A stretch of DNA of 64,000 nucleotides from Bugulina stolonifera. Taxonomy: Eukaryota; Bryozoa; Gymnolaemata; Cheilostomatida; Bugulidae. The stretch lies in the NCBI GenBank assembly GCA_935421135.1, contig OW285188.1, positions 5,074,733 through 5,138,732 of the forward strand, given 5' to 3'. The notes under the pieces are model-generated. The model saw nothing but the letters and a program-made list of their open reading frames with translations, did no database searches and had not been told where the DNA came from. How positions within the stretch are numbered: the first letter of the stretch is position 1; each line of letters begins with the position of its first letter. Below, piece after piece: positions 22,510 through 35,010 of the stretch. The position numbers and the translations under genes were made by a program.

Positions 22510-23990
22510 TTGTGTATCTTAGTGAACCATTTGCATTAATGATTGAATAGATTAATTTCCCTTAACTTGGCGATACATGTAAAGAACCGTAGTAGTCACT
22601 TCTGTTGTCAGATAATGGCCCGCTCCAACAATAGACAAGAGAATGCAGTTTCTTTTCAATACAAGATGAAATGGGAAATCCACATCTGCATTTTATGAGT
22701 GCTGATATCAGGAAAATGAAAAAAAATCTTCTGAGTTTATGATTTAAACATTCATTGTAATTCACCATAGATGAGTATGTATATACAGTGCATACTGTAC
22801 ATTTGCACTCAGTTGTTGTAGCACAAAGTATCAAAACTAAAAACTTTTATGTTTAATAATAATATGATCTAAAAAGGGAAAATTGTAATAAACCCGACTT
22901 TTGTGGGCCTTGGCAATATTGAGATACTGTATTTGTGTGTGACGGTACAAACAGGTCTCAAAGATACTAACTGTCTGTGGCATGTACATTTAGATGTAGA
23001 TGTGAATACTACTAGAAAGTGATTCTTGCTACAAATGGATACTGCTGCGTATACATGTACATTTGCACATGTAAATACTTCTAATGTACTGTATTTAGAG
23101 TCTGCTGCATAGCAGATAAATACTATTACAGCGCAATGTAACAAATGTATATACCAGTATATAGTACATGTCTAACAACTTTCTGCATAGACATCATATT
23201 TTGCATTCTGTGTTCCTTGGCAGGAGGAACATGTCAGCATCTGCTCTGTGATATTAGTGCCTGTACAGTATTACCCTGTTCATGGTCATCTCGTCCTTGT
23301 TCTTTTGTCTAATTCTATTACATGTATTTCCTCCACAGTCTAACGCAGCAATCAAGTGGTGCAACAAACATACAAATGTACTGCACACGAATTCCGCATC
23401 CCACATATTCAGAGCTTGAATCAAAGTTTTGTCATTTTCTGATTTTATTTCTATTTTTACATGTAGCTCAACAGCAGCACTGAACATCAGCCCGATGTCA
23501 GTAATAACTATTCTTATCGTGTTCTCCAGCTCTTTCAGATCTTGCTTTGGTATTCTGAGCAGCTTTAGGTCATTATTAAATGTAGGTAGGAGATCTTTCT
23601 GTCAAATCAAAAGATAAACTAGAAACACAACAGAAACATGAAACATAAATTATACAAATTTTCTTATTTGATAACAATCATTGAACTTAATAGTAATATA
23701 ATTATTACATATAAATGTAATAGAAAGAAACTTGCAGTCATTTGTAAATTTATAACATGTTGAGAAATGGGGAATGTTCAAATATGAATAGTATTTTGCC
23801 GCTGCTAACTGCATTATATTTACTATGTGATAACCTAGTTGAGAAATGATAACTCAATGTCATTACTTGTGGCGATAATGTTAAAAAATCAGTTGACTAT
23901 TATAATTATAATTTCTGTGTAGTTATTAAAGGGCAAGTTACATGTAGTTTAGGCAGGCTGATCACGCTCATCTCACATTGTAACGGTTTT
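22510..23990 (+). repeat. Dispersed repeat X, partial copies
   Basis: CATTAATGATTGAATAG (22535), GGGCCTTGGCAATATTGAGA (22906) and CTGTCTGTGGCATGTACATT match 57600-58170. TGCATTATATTTACTATGTG (23810) matches 55750. Confidence 0.5.
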
Positions 23991-24546
23991 ATGCTGGCCC
24001 GACAGCGCAGGTTTGAGAAGAGCCCATGAATAGTGCTAGATCTTTTACAGTGCATACAGAGTGAACAGTACTTGGAGTTACATGACCTTGTATAGTTCCT
24101 TATTCAAGAAGACCCATATGTTTGGAGTCAATGCGAAGATTCTCCTTGAGAAAAAGTATGTTATATTTTCGTAGTATTTTAGTCAGGCTTCAAGGCCCAA
24201 TGGGACCAGGGCTGTAACCAATTTACAGTGATGTCAGAAAGTTTGGAAACACCTACTTTATTTTAGTAACTTCTTAGTTGACATCTTGTTTTTCATTTTT
24301 GCACCATTCCTACCCCAGCAAATTATATATCAGTGGATTCAGAAAAGTGTGTAGAATATTTTTAAGCTATAATTGTCTATATTAGCAGTAGCAGCTAAGT
24401 TTTACAGCAAATTTTTGTGTAGGCTATCACAATTTACATCTTATTATAATCACAACGAGTTTTACAAAAATAGTAGTACTTAGAGGTGATGTCACAACAA
24501 TTACAAATTGGTGAATTTTTTAATGATAATGGTGAACAATGACAGT

Positions 24547-24840
24547 TCAATAGTGATTGAACTGCAGTATATTGTCAGTACTTAGTGGGTATCCTTTACT
24601 TTTAATAACCAGTCGGCAGTGGTGTAGCATGCTTTTTACACGTTTGCTGAGCTCCTCGTGGCTGTTGGTGTGGTGCCATGCTCCAATTATTTTCTCTATT
24701 GACTGTCTCTTATTCATTGATTGTTCTTTTCTGACTAGGCTTCCCATGTGTTGCCACAGATTTTCTATGTGGTTAAGGTCAGAGCTTTGTGCCAACCATG
24801 GTATGGTTCGAACGTCTTTAGCCGTCATCCATTTCTTCAC
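24547..24840 (-). pseudogene. Tc1-like transposase C-terminus, left arm
   Basis: 97 aa ending ...STDNILQFNHY. It has the TIPWLAQSSDLNHIENLW block with the catalytic Glu kept. The DNA-binding N-terminus and the first catalytic Asp are absent. Confidence 0.75.
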
Positions 24841-24894
24841 AATCTTGGCGCGGTGGCATGGTCATCTTGGAAGTATGAATTTTAGAGCAGAAAA

Positions 24895-25239
24895 TGCTGC
24901 CAAGCTCTGCAACTCCTTTTCCTGATAATCAAACTTGGTACTTCCAAGATGACAATGCACCATGCCAAGATTGTGAAGGAATGGATAACTGCTAAAGACG
25001 TCCGAACCATACCATGGTCGGCACAAAGCCCCGACCTTAACCACATAGCAAATCTGTGGCAACACATGGGAAACCTAGTCAGAAAACAGCAACCAATGAA
25101 TAAGAAACAGTTGATAGAGAAAATAATTGGAGCATGGCACCACATCATCAGCCACGGGGAGCTCAGCAAACGTGCAAAAAGTATGCCACACCACTGCCGA
25201 CTGGTTATCGAGAGTAAAAGACACTTTATTAAATACTGA
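24895..25239 (+). pseudogene. Tc1-like transposase C-terminus, right arm
   Basis: Encodes PFPDNQTWYFQDDNAPC, then after a small indel AKIVKEWITAKDVRTIPW and SPDLNHIANLW. The catalytic Glu is replaced by Ala. It contains the second catalytic Asp block but no N-terminus. Confidence 0.75.
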
Positions 25240-25794
25240 CTACATACTGCAGTTCAATTTACTATTAAACTGTCATTGTTTACCATTGTCTTTAAAAAAC
25301 TCAACAATTTGTAATTTTTGTGACATCACGTCCTGCAAGTACTACTGTCTTTGTGCAACTCGTTAGGATTAATAATATGATGTAAATGGTGATAGCCTAT
25401 ACAAAAAAATTCTGTAAAACTTAGCTGCTACTGCTAATAAAGATAATTATAGCTAAAAAATATTCTACACACTTTTCTGAATCCACTGATTTATAACTTG
25501 TTGGGGTAGGAATGATGCAAAAGTGAAAAATAATGCCAACTTAGAAATTACTAAAATAAAGTAGGCGTTTCCAAACTTTCTGACACCACTGTAGCTATGA
25601 AAGAAGGCGCTGTATTAGTGCTATTATAGTTGTGACTGTATTGAGAACCAAGCATCAACTGACAGTACAATTAGAAAGCACATGCTTTATACACTATTGC
25701 AATACCAGTAAAAGTTTCTAGTAAAGGGACAATGTAGCACTGCCCGGATATTGAAGTCAGCCAAAAGAGACAAGGGCCAACCGAGCTGAGGTTG

Positions 25795-26175
25795 TTGTTT
25801 TGGTGATTGAAACCTACATGTAGAAATATCCCACCAGTGGCAGCACATATCAACTAAACATTGTGAATTAATACAAACTATGGTAATCAATAGCTGCATA
25901 CACCCGGTTTGCAGTGGTAAATAAAGATACACTAAATAGATACCGTATTCAGTGTAACCAGCATGTCTATCAACATCAGACTGGAATCTCTGACTAAGTC
26001 ATGTGATAGTTCAACCACTGAATAACAAATACTGCACCTACTGTTTTATGATGGTAGCTTGTTTCACACCAAAATTAAAAGCCAGTAACTGGTGATATGA
26101 AAGACCAAAAACATACCAGCATGAGGTTTACTATAATAAAGTAAACCAGTTTAACTTATATTACTTACAATGTAG
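25795..26175 (+). repeat. Dispersed repeat X, partial copy
   Basis: CCAGTGGCAGCACATATCAA (25831) and TTCAACCACTGAATAACAAA (26009) match 56920-57110 and 18250. It ends shortly before the gene 1 promoter. Confidence 0.55.
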
Positions 26176-26440
26176 GCAGAATATATATATCATAGTTTTA
26201 GCCTTTGCTATTATACATTGTTTATACAAACAGAACATTTTGTTTTTCAAGAGTCTTCACCCAAAAAATCTAATACTTTGTGTGGTTCTAGTTTACACAT
26301 AGCCATTTACGATTTTAGTACCTGTTTAGTCCATATATATCATTAGTTTGACTGAGCGTGTTTCCAAAGAAGCCTAAAGTGTCTCTAATAGAATAATGAA
26401 ACATTTAGGTTATTTCTGAGACCCAAAAATAGAGAGCTAG

Positions 26441-26490
26441 ATCCACCACTGTATCTTCAAGCGATCTACATTGTATATCCAGGTATAAAA
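26441..26490 (+). promoter_or_regulatory. Promoter of gene 1: ATCCACCACTG motif plus TATA box
   Basis: ATCCACCACTG at 26441-26451 is followed 33 bases on by GGTATAAAAGG (TATAAAA at 26484-26490), with the ATG at 26567. The same 11-mer sits in front of genes 2 and 3. The transcription start is probably about 25-30 bases after the TATA box. Confidence 0.6.
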
Positions 26491-26566
26491 GGAACTGCAT
26501 GAGAATGTGGTGGTCATTTTACTCGTCTAACTGGAGCAGCATAATTAATACACGGAGAAGAGCAGG

Positions 26567-29500
26567 ATGGGGAAGTCATTAGTCTATACTTTGGTGAGTT
26601 CAACAATCTTTTATTTTATTATCTCAAGCAAAGGTGCGTGAGTTTTGCAACTTCTACTAATCTTGAGTGTTAAAAAAAGTTTTACAGGTTCTGGAATAAA
26701 GAGCAGTTTTGTACAACATATCAATAAAATAATTTTATGAATGCAAGCAATGCTCTGTGGTCAAAGTAGACTATCAACAACCAAAACACAAGCACCTGTT
26801 TATTTCAACGCTTTGGAAATGGGTGTTATCAGATATACGTGTTAATGTATTGTTTACTACTTTCATTATTAAGCCAAATGATGGCAATAGTCAATGTGCT
26901 GGTTAACAACATTCTAGACTGCATTTATACCAGCTTTGACTTATCTAATGTGGAAATCTTTGCTGACAACTCTGGTAACTAAAGTGCTTTGTTATAACCT
27001 GATGCAGTATGGTAAACATTCAAACACAAAGCTCTTGATGCTTTCATAAAATTAAAAGTTATCTCATCGTACATGTACAATACATGTACATGTACATTGT
27101 ATATTTTAAAAATCAGTTTGATAATTTTGCATGCACAATAATAATTATACATTGCATTTCTAGTTATTTTTTCCTAACTAGGATTGGTTAAACTCAAGCA
27201 TTAACTATTGCATGTTTGAGGCTTGTATTTTAATAGAACATGGATTTTTTCTGTAGATTTTGCTGGTTGCTGTTAAAGTGGCATCATTGGAGTCTACTGA
27301 AGGAGAGGTGACCAGGTATGTTGCAGGTTTACATTTTAAGGTAACATCTTTCTTAGTAAAAGTCTGTTACAATGCAGGCGTAGGCAGATTGAAAAACATA
27401 ATTTTTGTTAGTAATACATGTCAGCCCTTTGAATGTGATCTCCAAATGTTTAAAACTTTTGCTTCAAACTTTTAAAGCAAAGCTTTGCGTGTAATGACAA
27501 GTTTGAACTTGTGTTGAAACACCATTTGTCAGATTCACATTTGACGCCGTGCTTTATGCCAATGGCAGAGACAACATAATGTTAGTGGTGGTATAAGATA
27601 TACCACAAATACAGATGAATAAAATAATGGCAAAATTGTGTTTTTCTCTATAAATGTGTTTATTTCCTCAGTTTTATAGTTAATACATCATACGATGTGC
27701 TCTCAATTATCACTTTACATCCGTACATGGAAGGTTTTGTAATTATGCATATATTACTATTTTATACATGTATATATTACAATCATGTACATTTTATATA
27801 TACATATACATTCATATATTATTATACACATGTATATTTGTACATATACATGTACATGTAATATGAATACCACCGCTCTACATTATATTAGCCATGTGAT
27901 GCTATGTTGTTTTACAGCATCTCTTATAATAAGGTAGAGACATTTCTCACCACCGATAATTTAGTTTATCATATGGAACTGGACCTGCACCTGAATGATG
28001 GAAGCATTCTCTTCAGCAGCTCCCACAAGCTGTGGAACACCGACAGTGCGCAGACAAAGCTTGTATTGGCTCCATCAGGGCCACCGTCCTTAACTTATTT
28101 TCACCAGCTAAATTCGACTCATGTGGCGATTGTACAACCCCGGATCAATTGCATAAAAATGTTCAATAGAGAGAATAGCGAGTTAGGGACACTTGCCGGT
28201 ACCTGTGGTAGCTCAGCAGGTTATGCTGACGGAGGAGTGGGGATCGGCAAGTTACGCAATCCGCATAGTATTGTGGCAGATATTACTAACCCTGGAAGAC
28301 TGTTGATTGCGGATCGATCTAACAATGCATTGCGTTCGGTAGATGTTCAAACTGGGGAATTGGGTACTGTCACTAAAACCGGCTTTTTCGACCCTCGGGC
28401 AATGGCTTGGAGACATGACAGTTTACTTGTCACTAATGGAAACTATATCTCCATGGTAAACTGGCTCGAGGATGGAACAGTCACTAATACAAAACTTGCT
28501 GGATCTACCGCTGGAGGTAACGTTGAGGGAAGCTTTGATGTAGCCAGATTCAATTCTCTATATGACATTGCAGAGGTAGAAAATGACATTTATCTGATTG
28601 CTGACTATAAAAATGGAAATCTCAAACTGATGAACATGGAGACTCGTACAATAGGACCGGTGTGTACTCAAGGAGAAACGTCATGCAAAACTTCAAGTCG
28701 GCAGAAGTATTATCCCCTTTCGCTGCTCAAAATCGGAAAGGATGTTCTTGTTGGAGCTGTTAAGAACATTGAAAAGCTTAGCGGTTCGTACATTTTAAAT
28801 AAATGTATGTTGTCAAATCATTGAAAACCTCATATATACCTATACGTTTGTATATACTTAATATTATCTGCTACTACTACTTATATGTACAATGGTGCAT
28901 TCAAAGTAGTATGGAAATAGTATTCTGTTATTAACAACAGATAGTGACTTGCCAACCCATCCTACCTGTCCGGATAACAACATAACAGTAACCATTGGAC
29001 ATGGTAAAGAGACGGCAGATGTCAAATTACACTGTGGAAACACAGCAGTTCTTCCTCCTGGAATCCATGAGTTCAAAACAAAAGACAACACTGAAGGATG
29101 CAGCTACTATGTTCACATTATCAGTGAGTAGCATTTATTTTCTTTTGAGCTAGAAAAGTCTAATCAACAAACTTCTTGTGTGTAAATCAAATTAAGGGTG
29201 ATTTGGACATACTGTGCATATTGTACATGATTGTACAATTACATTCCAACAGCAAATTTCAGTCCATTCAGTTTACTTTTGATAGATATTAGTATAGCTG
29301 ATTTTGGTGTATTTGCTTTACTATTACAGTTACACGTACATACATGTATACATACACTTTTGCAATAAAACAGTACCCATACATTGTAAGAGTAAATCTA
29401 AGTCTCTTTTTGTACTGTATACGCGACTGCCTGGTACAGATTAGTAGTTTGTTCTATAAGCATCAGAACCTTTTACTACCACATGCATGTTACAGAGTCA

Positions 29501-30891
29501 CCCGCTACAAGAACTCTGGTATTCAAAGCTGAGTATAAAGTCAACTGCAGTGAGATAGAAATTGATGCTACCAGAAATGTTCTTCTATCTGTGCTTAAAC
29601 AGAGGAGTATTCAGCTACAAGGGATTTGTGACAAGAGTATGTATCCCTAGCATGTGCACTGATATCACAACCATAATACTCTGTCTGCAGTGATAATTCA
29701 AACTTTACAATATGTTGATGTACAATGTATACATTTACACTGAATGTACACGAGTATAATGCATCATAGTTTCCTATAATACATGTACATGTATATCTAA
29801 GTACACGTATATTGATAATTTCATTTCTGTATTACCTAGACTGTACCATGTCTTCCACCAAACAACCGTGGTATGACTGCAAGGACAACCTTCTCACTGC
29901 TTATTGGCCAACAGAAGATGCAATGGCTGCTGACAAACTGGTTCCTCCAAAGAATCTGAATTCTTTATTGGAAGAACGACTGGATGAATCTGCTAACATG
30001 TGCAAAGAGATAGCTGTCATCTCCCAAAAAAATCCGTAAGTTGTATTTAGGATTATAAGTTATGCTCATGATTTGAGTCATTTTAATATTATACAACTGT
30101 TAGAATGAAACGGTCTGACTAACTAATACTGTAAGTGTAGATAAGGTGTGTAATTACTCTAACAAGAAAGTTTTTTCCAATTTTACTAGTTAACAAAACA
30201 AAAAAAAAGATATACACATAAAAGACATCTGGAAGTATTAGCTGTCAAAATTTATTTTGCATAATTCTTGTGAGGTGTGGTTATGTAACTGAAACTAGAA
30301 TTTGAAAAAAATGTTTTTGACTGTTCAATGTTTGATCCTGATTTATTCATATATTATTCAGTTAGATACCTTATCGATGATTGGCTGGCATTTCTACCCA
30401 GATTTAAGTGTACACTACATGATCTTAATTAGGATGTGTTCAGATGTATTTTCTATCATCTGGTATTTAGTATAGCTATAAATGATAATTTATACATTGT
30501 ACATGTATTATATTACATGTACATTATTTTCTGACTAGACATGTATCTATCTTGCGTAAATTCATCTTGCAGGCTGCCTGCATCTAGCCAACTACTACAG
30601 TTGAGCTTTAGGCATTACTGGTTACGCAGTCATGCATCACTTTAATCGGTAAAAATCACTAAATTTATATGTCGGAGATGCTCAAATATGTATCCAACTA
30701 TTTAGGTGCAATGTTTGGTAGTTGGTAGAAATAGTGACTGGTTGATTGTGTTTGATTATATCTACAGAATGGTTGATGCAGAGAAGAATGCTGATGGAGA
30801 CACCATACAGATAGCTATTATATCTAGCTGTGCTGATGAGAGTCTGACTTATGATTCAGATAAAGATGCCTGTGTAGAAAAAGATGCTTAG
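26567..30891 (+). CDS. Secreted NHL-like beta-propeller protein, gene 1 (7 exons)
   Basis: Coding exons are 26567-26593, 27257-27315, 27918-28783, 28941-29123, 29496-29636, 29840-30035 and 30768-30891 (TAG stop). Every intron is GT-AG, and the joined frame gives 531 aa. Residues 1 to about 20 form a signal peptide (MGKSLVYTL|ILLVAVKVAS) split by a phase-0 intron. Residues about 30-317 (exon 3) carry NHL-like blades, for example DGGVGIGKLRNPHSIV followed by ADRSNNALRSVD. The rest is Cys-rich (CPDNN, HCGN, GCSYY, NCSE, GICDKNC, YDCKDN, MCKE, SCAD, ACVE) with NIT, NCS and NCT glycosylation sequons. There is no transmembrane segment. Donor 3 (gttcgt) is weak but required by frame and by gene 2. 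Secretion is inferred from the leader; the function is unknown. NHL propellers usually bind proteins or glycans. Confidence 0.85.
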
Positions 30892-31440
30892 AAGTCAGCA
30901 CCTACTTCTGATGTAAGAGTATGACGGAATTTTACGTTTATGTGTTCCCTTATTACATAATCCATTGTAGTGTCAGAGAACTTTGAATCCAAAGTTGATT
31001 TAGTGCTATTTTTGACTGAACAAGAAACTTGGCGTAGCATTTTTGTTCATATATATCTAGCTTGCAGAGACAATACTCTCAGCCTGTTCATGCTTAGCAC
31101 TGACTCAAAACAATGTTTGTAAATGTCTTGTCCCCTGGTAAAAGAGCCATCAAGAAAGTGAACTAGACCTTTTCTACCTGTATGCCTATAGGCCTATTTA
31201 GTAATTAACCATCGGCTCAAAAACCAAAGATGTCTTGTTTATTCATTGTTCATAATTTTTGATTCTACTACATTGTAGCTTTTCATCCTACGGTGTAGTA
31301 AAATATTTATGTATATGTCTCGTGAGAATGTATTTGAATTGTCCTGTAAGTGCAGAGATTGCCCTATGGCGTCTATGACAGCACAACACAATGAATATTG
31401 ATTATGTTGTAGTTTAATAAATTTACACTCATTACTCAGT
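30892..31440 (+). other. 3' flank / 3' UTR of gene 1, conserved with gene 2
   Basis: The blocks ATGTGTTCCCTTATTACATA (near 30940) and GTGAGAATGTATTTGAATTG with CTATGACAGCACAACA (31320-31390) recur in the same order after gene 2 (41690-42230). The gene duplication therefore included at least about 500-600 bp of downstream sequence. An AATAAA occurs near 31416. Confidence 0.45.
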
Positions 31441-32714
31441 AACATGGATATTGTGTTCGTCCATGGGCTGCCAGAACTTCTACATGTACAGCTAGTATGC
31501 AGTATACTGGATATATTTTTATTTCAATAACTACAAGTTTCTCAAGCAGACATCATGTCTTCATTTCAGTTTAAACTGAGCTCTTTACATGAATGAAATT
31601 TCAATTTCCAATGAGATCCTTATACCAGAACAATTTCAAACATTCTGGACTAGTATGTGAAACTTCCTAAGTCTGAAATCCTTTTATCTACATCGAAATT
31701 TTAAAAAAATATTGTCTGCTAACACAGCCTATTGTCATTTATGTATACATGGTAGTTACCCATAAATAGCATCTCATGGGAAAAATAATAAATAGCCTTT
31801 CAGCAATACCAAAATAACTGCACTTTACGCTCAGTTTTGTGCCATTGCGACAAAACCCCACACATGTACGCACACACATGTATACTTCTGTAAGTTCTAG
31901 AGTCCAAGTATAATAACTGAGCATTTGAGTAGGTGAGCTATGCCTGTATAGAAAACATGGCAACATTGATACCTGCAACAAACGCGCGGCAAAGAAAAAC
32001 TAAGACCTGAAAAACACCAGAACATGCACATGCAATTCTATAGTAAAAAAAAAATATCTGCAAAATGGAATCCGCCAAATAAAGAGAATGGTTTATCAAG
32101 CAATCTTGGCATATACTTGTAATTCCTCAAAATACGATTGGTCTGTTCTGCAATGCACTGCATGGATAAGTTCACGTCGAATGAAACAGATAACTTTGAA
32201 TGGAATCTGCTTCATAGTACTTCGAAGCATCAAAACCCAGTGAATAATTTCCAGTAAAGCCTTTTTTTTCAAGGTAATTTCTGCTTCGAAGTTTTAGGTT
32301 TGTTTCACCAAAATAATCTTACAGAAAGTACATATCTAGCAGTTTGTAACCGCTATTGATTATGAAATATTCTTTGTGCTAATAACTAGTAACAAGTAAG
32401 CTGACATTCCTTTATTAAACTTTTTGTACGATATTATCAATCAGTAAACATAAAACGTGATGATTTAGGCTGCATAAATACATGTACCATGTGAAAGTAA
32501 TGAATCATGGAACACCTTTTATTTTCTGCTTCATATTCGACTGAGGACAAAGGTATCAAGAGACCTGTTTGACCCAGTAAATACGTGTGGATTGTACACT
32601 TATTATAAATCAGTATAACATATCCATTAATAGAGATAGTTGAGTACTGCTAGTAGCATCTATAGTAAAGACCATGCATTTTATATGATAGTGAAGCATC
32701 CAGAACAAGTTAGG
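31441..32714. other. No gene seen
   Basis: Non-coding sequence downstream of gene 1. The 80-aa frame at 31739-31981 (minus) has no recognisable features. Confidence 0.35.
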
Positions 32715-32830
32715 GCTAAAAGGCTGGCGTAGTGTCGTCTGGAAATTGCACAACAAGATGGCGACCGGAAGCCGGAGTTTGACCCAAATTAGGTCAGATA
32801 TAACAAAAGAATTTTAAAATCATGAATTTT
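32715..32830 (-). repeat. LTR-family fragment (U3 part)
   Basis: GGCTGGCGTAGTGTCGTCTGG, TTGCACAACAAGATGGCGACC and GACCCAAATTAGGTC match the part of 56340-56440 that carries the CCATCTTG motif. Confidence 0.45.
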
Positions 32831-32999
32831 TTGAAGAGTGGGCCCTGTTATATTGGTATAAAACGGTATATTTTTTTCAGCAATGCATATAATAATATTG
32901 TATAAAATATATGTTTTAGCACAAGCTAGTCACCATGTATGTATGAATTGTTCATGACAGTGCAATCCAGTATGAGTGGCTAAGTCTTTAGACTTAAAT

Positions 33000-35010
33000 T
33001 CACCACTACAGTATTACCATCAGAGTACTGCCAACACTTTGAAAGGTTACTAGCTATGCCATTATTGCCTGGCTACTGACTTTGATACTACAGGGTACCA
33101 CCATGTTTTCGGAAACCATAACATGTATACATGTATAAGGTTGGAAAGCTTCAGAAAGTGTTTTTCAAAGTTGGCACTTTGGTGATTTGGAGCCTTTGAA
33201 CATTGGGGCAGCGAATTATGTACATATATATAATACATGTAATTATAAAAGGTACTCAGAAAATAGATTTACCATGTTGCGATCACCGTAGCTGGTCTAG
33301 GCCAGCTATGAGGTATGGCTTAGAAACACTAGCAACTAGCAAAAGGTAGGTAGAGGAGTTGGGAACAGGAGAAATGAGTATTCTGTGCTTTGAACTGGGA
33401 GTGAATAGATTAAACAAAATTAGAAATGAAAGAATGAGAGGAACAGCCCACATTGAAAGAACTTTAGAGAAAGTATGAGAGACAAGACTAAAGTGATTTT
33501 GTCATGTGTTTAGGAAAGAGTAGAATTATCTAGGAAAGAATATGCTCAGACTAGAAATACCAGGAAGAAGACTCAGGGGTAGACCGAGAAGAAGGTATAA
33601 TAGATGTGAAAAAAGAGGACATGAAAGCAGCAGGAGTGACCATAGAGATGGCAGAGAGAGGAATGGATGGAGGAGTAGAATCCACTGTGGCGACCCTAAT
33701 AAAGACAAAGAATAAAGACAAAGATGATGATGATGATAATAATTAGGTATGCACAATATCCAGCAAGTACAGGAGTAATCACAATATCCGACAAGTACAG
33801 GTGTAGTTACATAATATACATACGACAGGTATAAATCATAAACAAGAGCATGCAGTAAGTGTCTGATCATTGCGAGTTGCACCTGTACCATCAATAGATG
33901 CATGTACATGTACATGTACATGTATAGGAATTTCTGCCTTACTCCACCATGTTGTTACCATTACATAGTATTACTGCCAACAAGTTACCAACACTTTGAA
34001 GGTAATTGCGCTATCTTAGACAGTATCATATTCTGATCTACAGTTGCATAACATCTGTCTGACTTATGACCTTGATTCTGCCAATATATGGTACCACTAT
34101 ATCTCTTAGCAAAATCTACCCCCTAGGATTACATAATATGTGTATCAATAATATTCCGTTATGATGGTACAAAGCACCCACTATTAGAACTCTTAAGGTT
34201 AATCTTCTTTAAAATGGCAATGAGAGGCTTGTAATTAAACAAAATTTGTCTACGTGAAAACAGCTCGAATCTACACTGCATTTGTATATTATTCAAAGCC
34301 TTTCAAATTCTTCAAAATATTTCATTGATTGCTAGGTTATGACTAGGACATTTTTTGAACTATCTGGTGTTGAACTATCCGGTTTCAAAACGTCCTGTTT
34401 AAAACTGGTTTTTTTAAACAGTCGAGAATTTGTTACCTAGTCATGCCTATCCTTAAATTCTGTTGAAATTCATTCCTTGCCTTCAGATACTACATGTACA
34501 TGAATATAACCAGCAGTCTCATCGGCTTCTTTACAGATTCAACATGTTGGTGAAGTTCCATCATTTTCCTTATTCGCTTTTCTGTAGTTTGTTCTGAGTG
34601 CCTGTGTCTGAGTTGCTGTAATCAAGTTCTCCGTTTCTGTCTGTAACATTGCACAATACACCATGTTTTGTCTGTCCTCCTATGTTAAGATTAGTGCTAA
34701 GTGTAACATAGATACTTGTATTATGCAACTAATGCCAGCATGATAATAGCCCCTTGAAGGCTTGCCACCATCTTAGACAATATACGTGTATGATCTATTT
34801 TAGAATTACATAACGTTTGTCTGACTTATGACTTTGATACTACAGGGTGCCTTCATATTCCAACATAATTTACCATGAGGTGTAGCATTACATCATGTGT
34901 GTATAAATATTATTCTGTTTTGATGGCACAAAGTACTAACTGTAAAACTCTTATGGTTGATGTTTTAACGATAGTCAGAGAAGAAGCAATTGAACAATTG
35001 CAATGGTACA
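33000..35010 (+). repeat. Dispersed repeat W, three copies
   Basis: Copies at about 33000-33125, 33945-34215 and 34735-35010, each with a CCAACACTTTGAA or TGTCTGACTTATGA block, then GACTTTGATACTACAGGGT, then TACCACCATGTT. Two more copies lie at 52990-53290 and 60345-60570. A gypsy-like or other coding region is not seen. Confidence 0.5.
33280..33735 (+). pseudogene. 3' end of an RTE-like LINE reverse transcriptase, relic
   Basis: Translating across frames gives RYGLETLATSKR, NKIRNERMRGTAHIER, GRRLRGRPRRR, KEDMKAAGVTIEMAER and WRSRIHCGDPNKDKE. This is the usual tail of RTE-type LINE polyproteins. At least two frameshifts and a stop are present. It ends in (GAT)n after AATAAAGAC, as RTE 3' ends often do. 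The rest of the element is missing. Confidence 0.6.

Larger units (their letters stand above)
24226..25591. mobile_element. Mirror-image Tc1/mariner-like element (two transposase 3' halves head to head)
   Basis: Flanked by TA on both sides. The ends are CAGTGATGTCAGAAAG (left) and, reversed, CAGTGGTGTCAGAAAG (right). The two arms (about 24226-24876 and 24942-25591) are inverted copies of each other over roughly 650 bp, around a spacer of about 65 bp. Both arms encode the C-terminal part of a Tc1-like transposase reading outward. The left arm (minus strand) has AQSSDLNHIENLWQHMG; the right arm (plus strand) has AQSPDLNHIANLWQHMG. QDDNAP is encoded near 24955. In Tc1-type DD34E enzymes the E of IENLW is catalytic, and it is A in the right arm. 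No transposase N-terminus is present. Confidence 0.85.
24000..25700 (-). repeat. Old LTR-like fragment split by the Tc1-like element
   Basis: Sequence left of the Tc1 element (GGGACCAGGGCTGTAACC...) and right of it (GCTATGAAAGAAGGCGCTGT) joins to match the minus-strand LTR-family copy near 15940-16000 (AACTAACCGTAGCTACGAAAG). The Tc1 element thus jumped into this older repeat. Confidence 0.5.

Noticed and set aside
24862..25169. Antisense frames over the Tc1-like element
   Set aside because: Shadows of the transposase arms on the opposite strand.
33526..33921. 131-aa minus-strand frame
   Set aside because: Lies antisense to the RTE-like LINE relic and its GAT tail; no features of its own.
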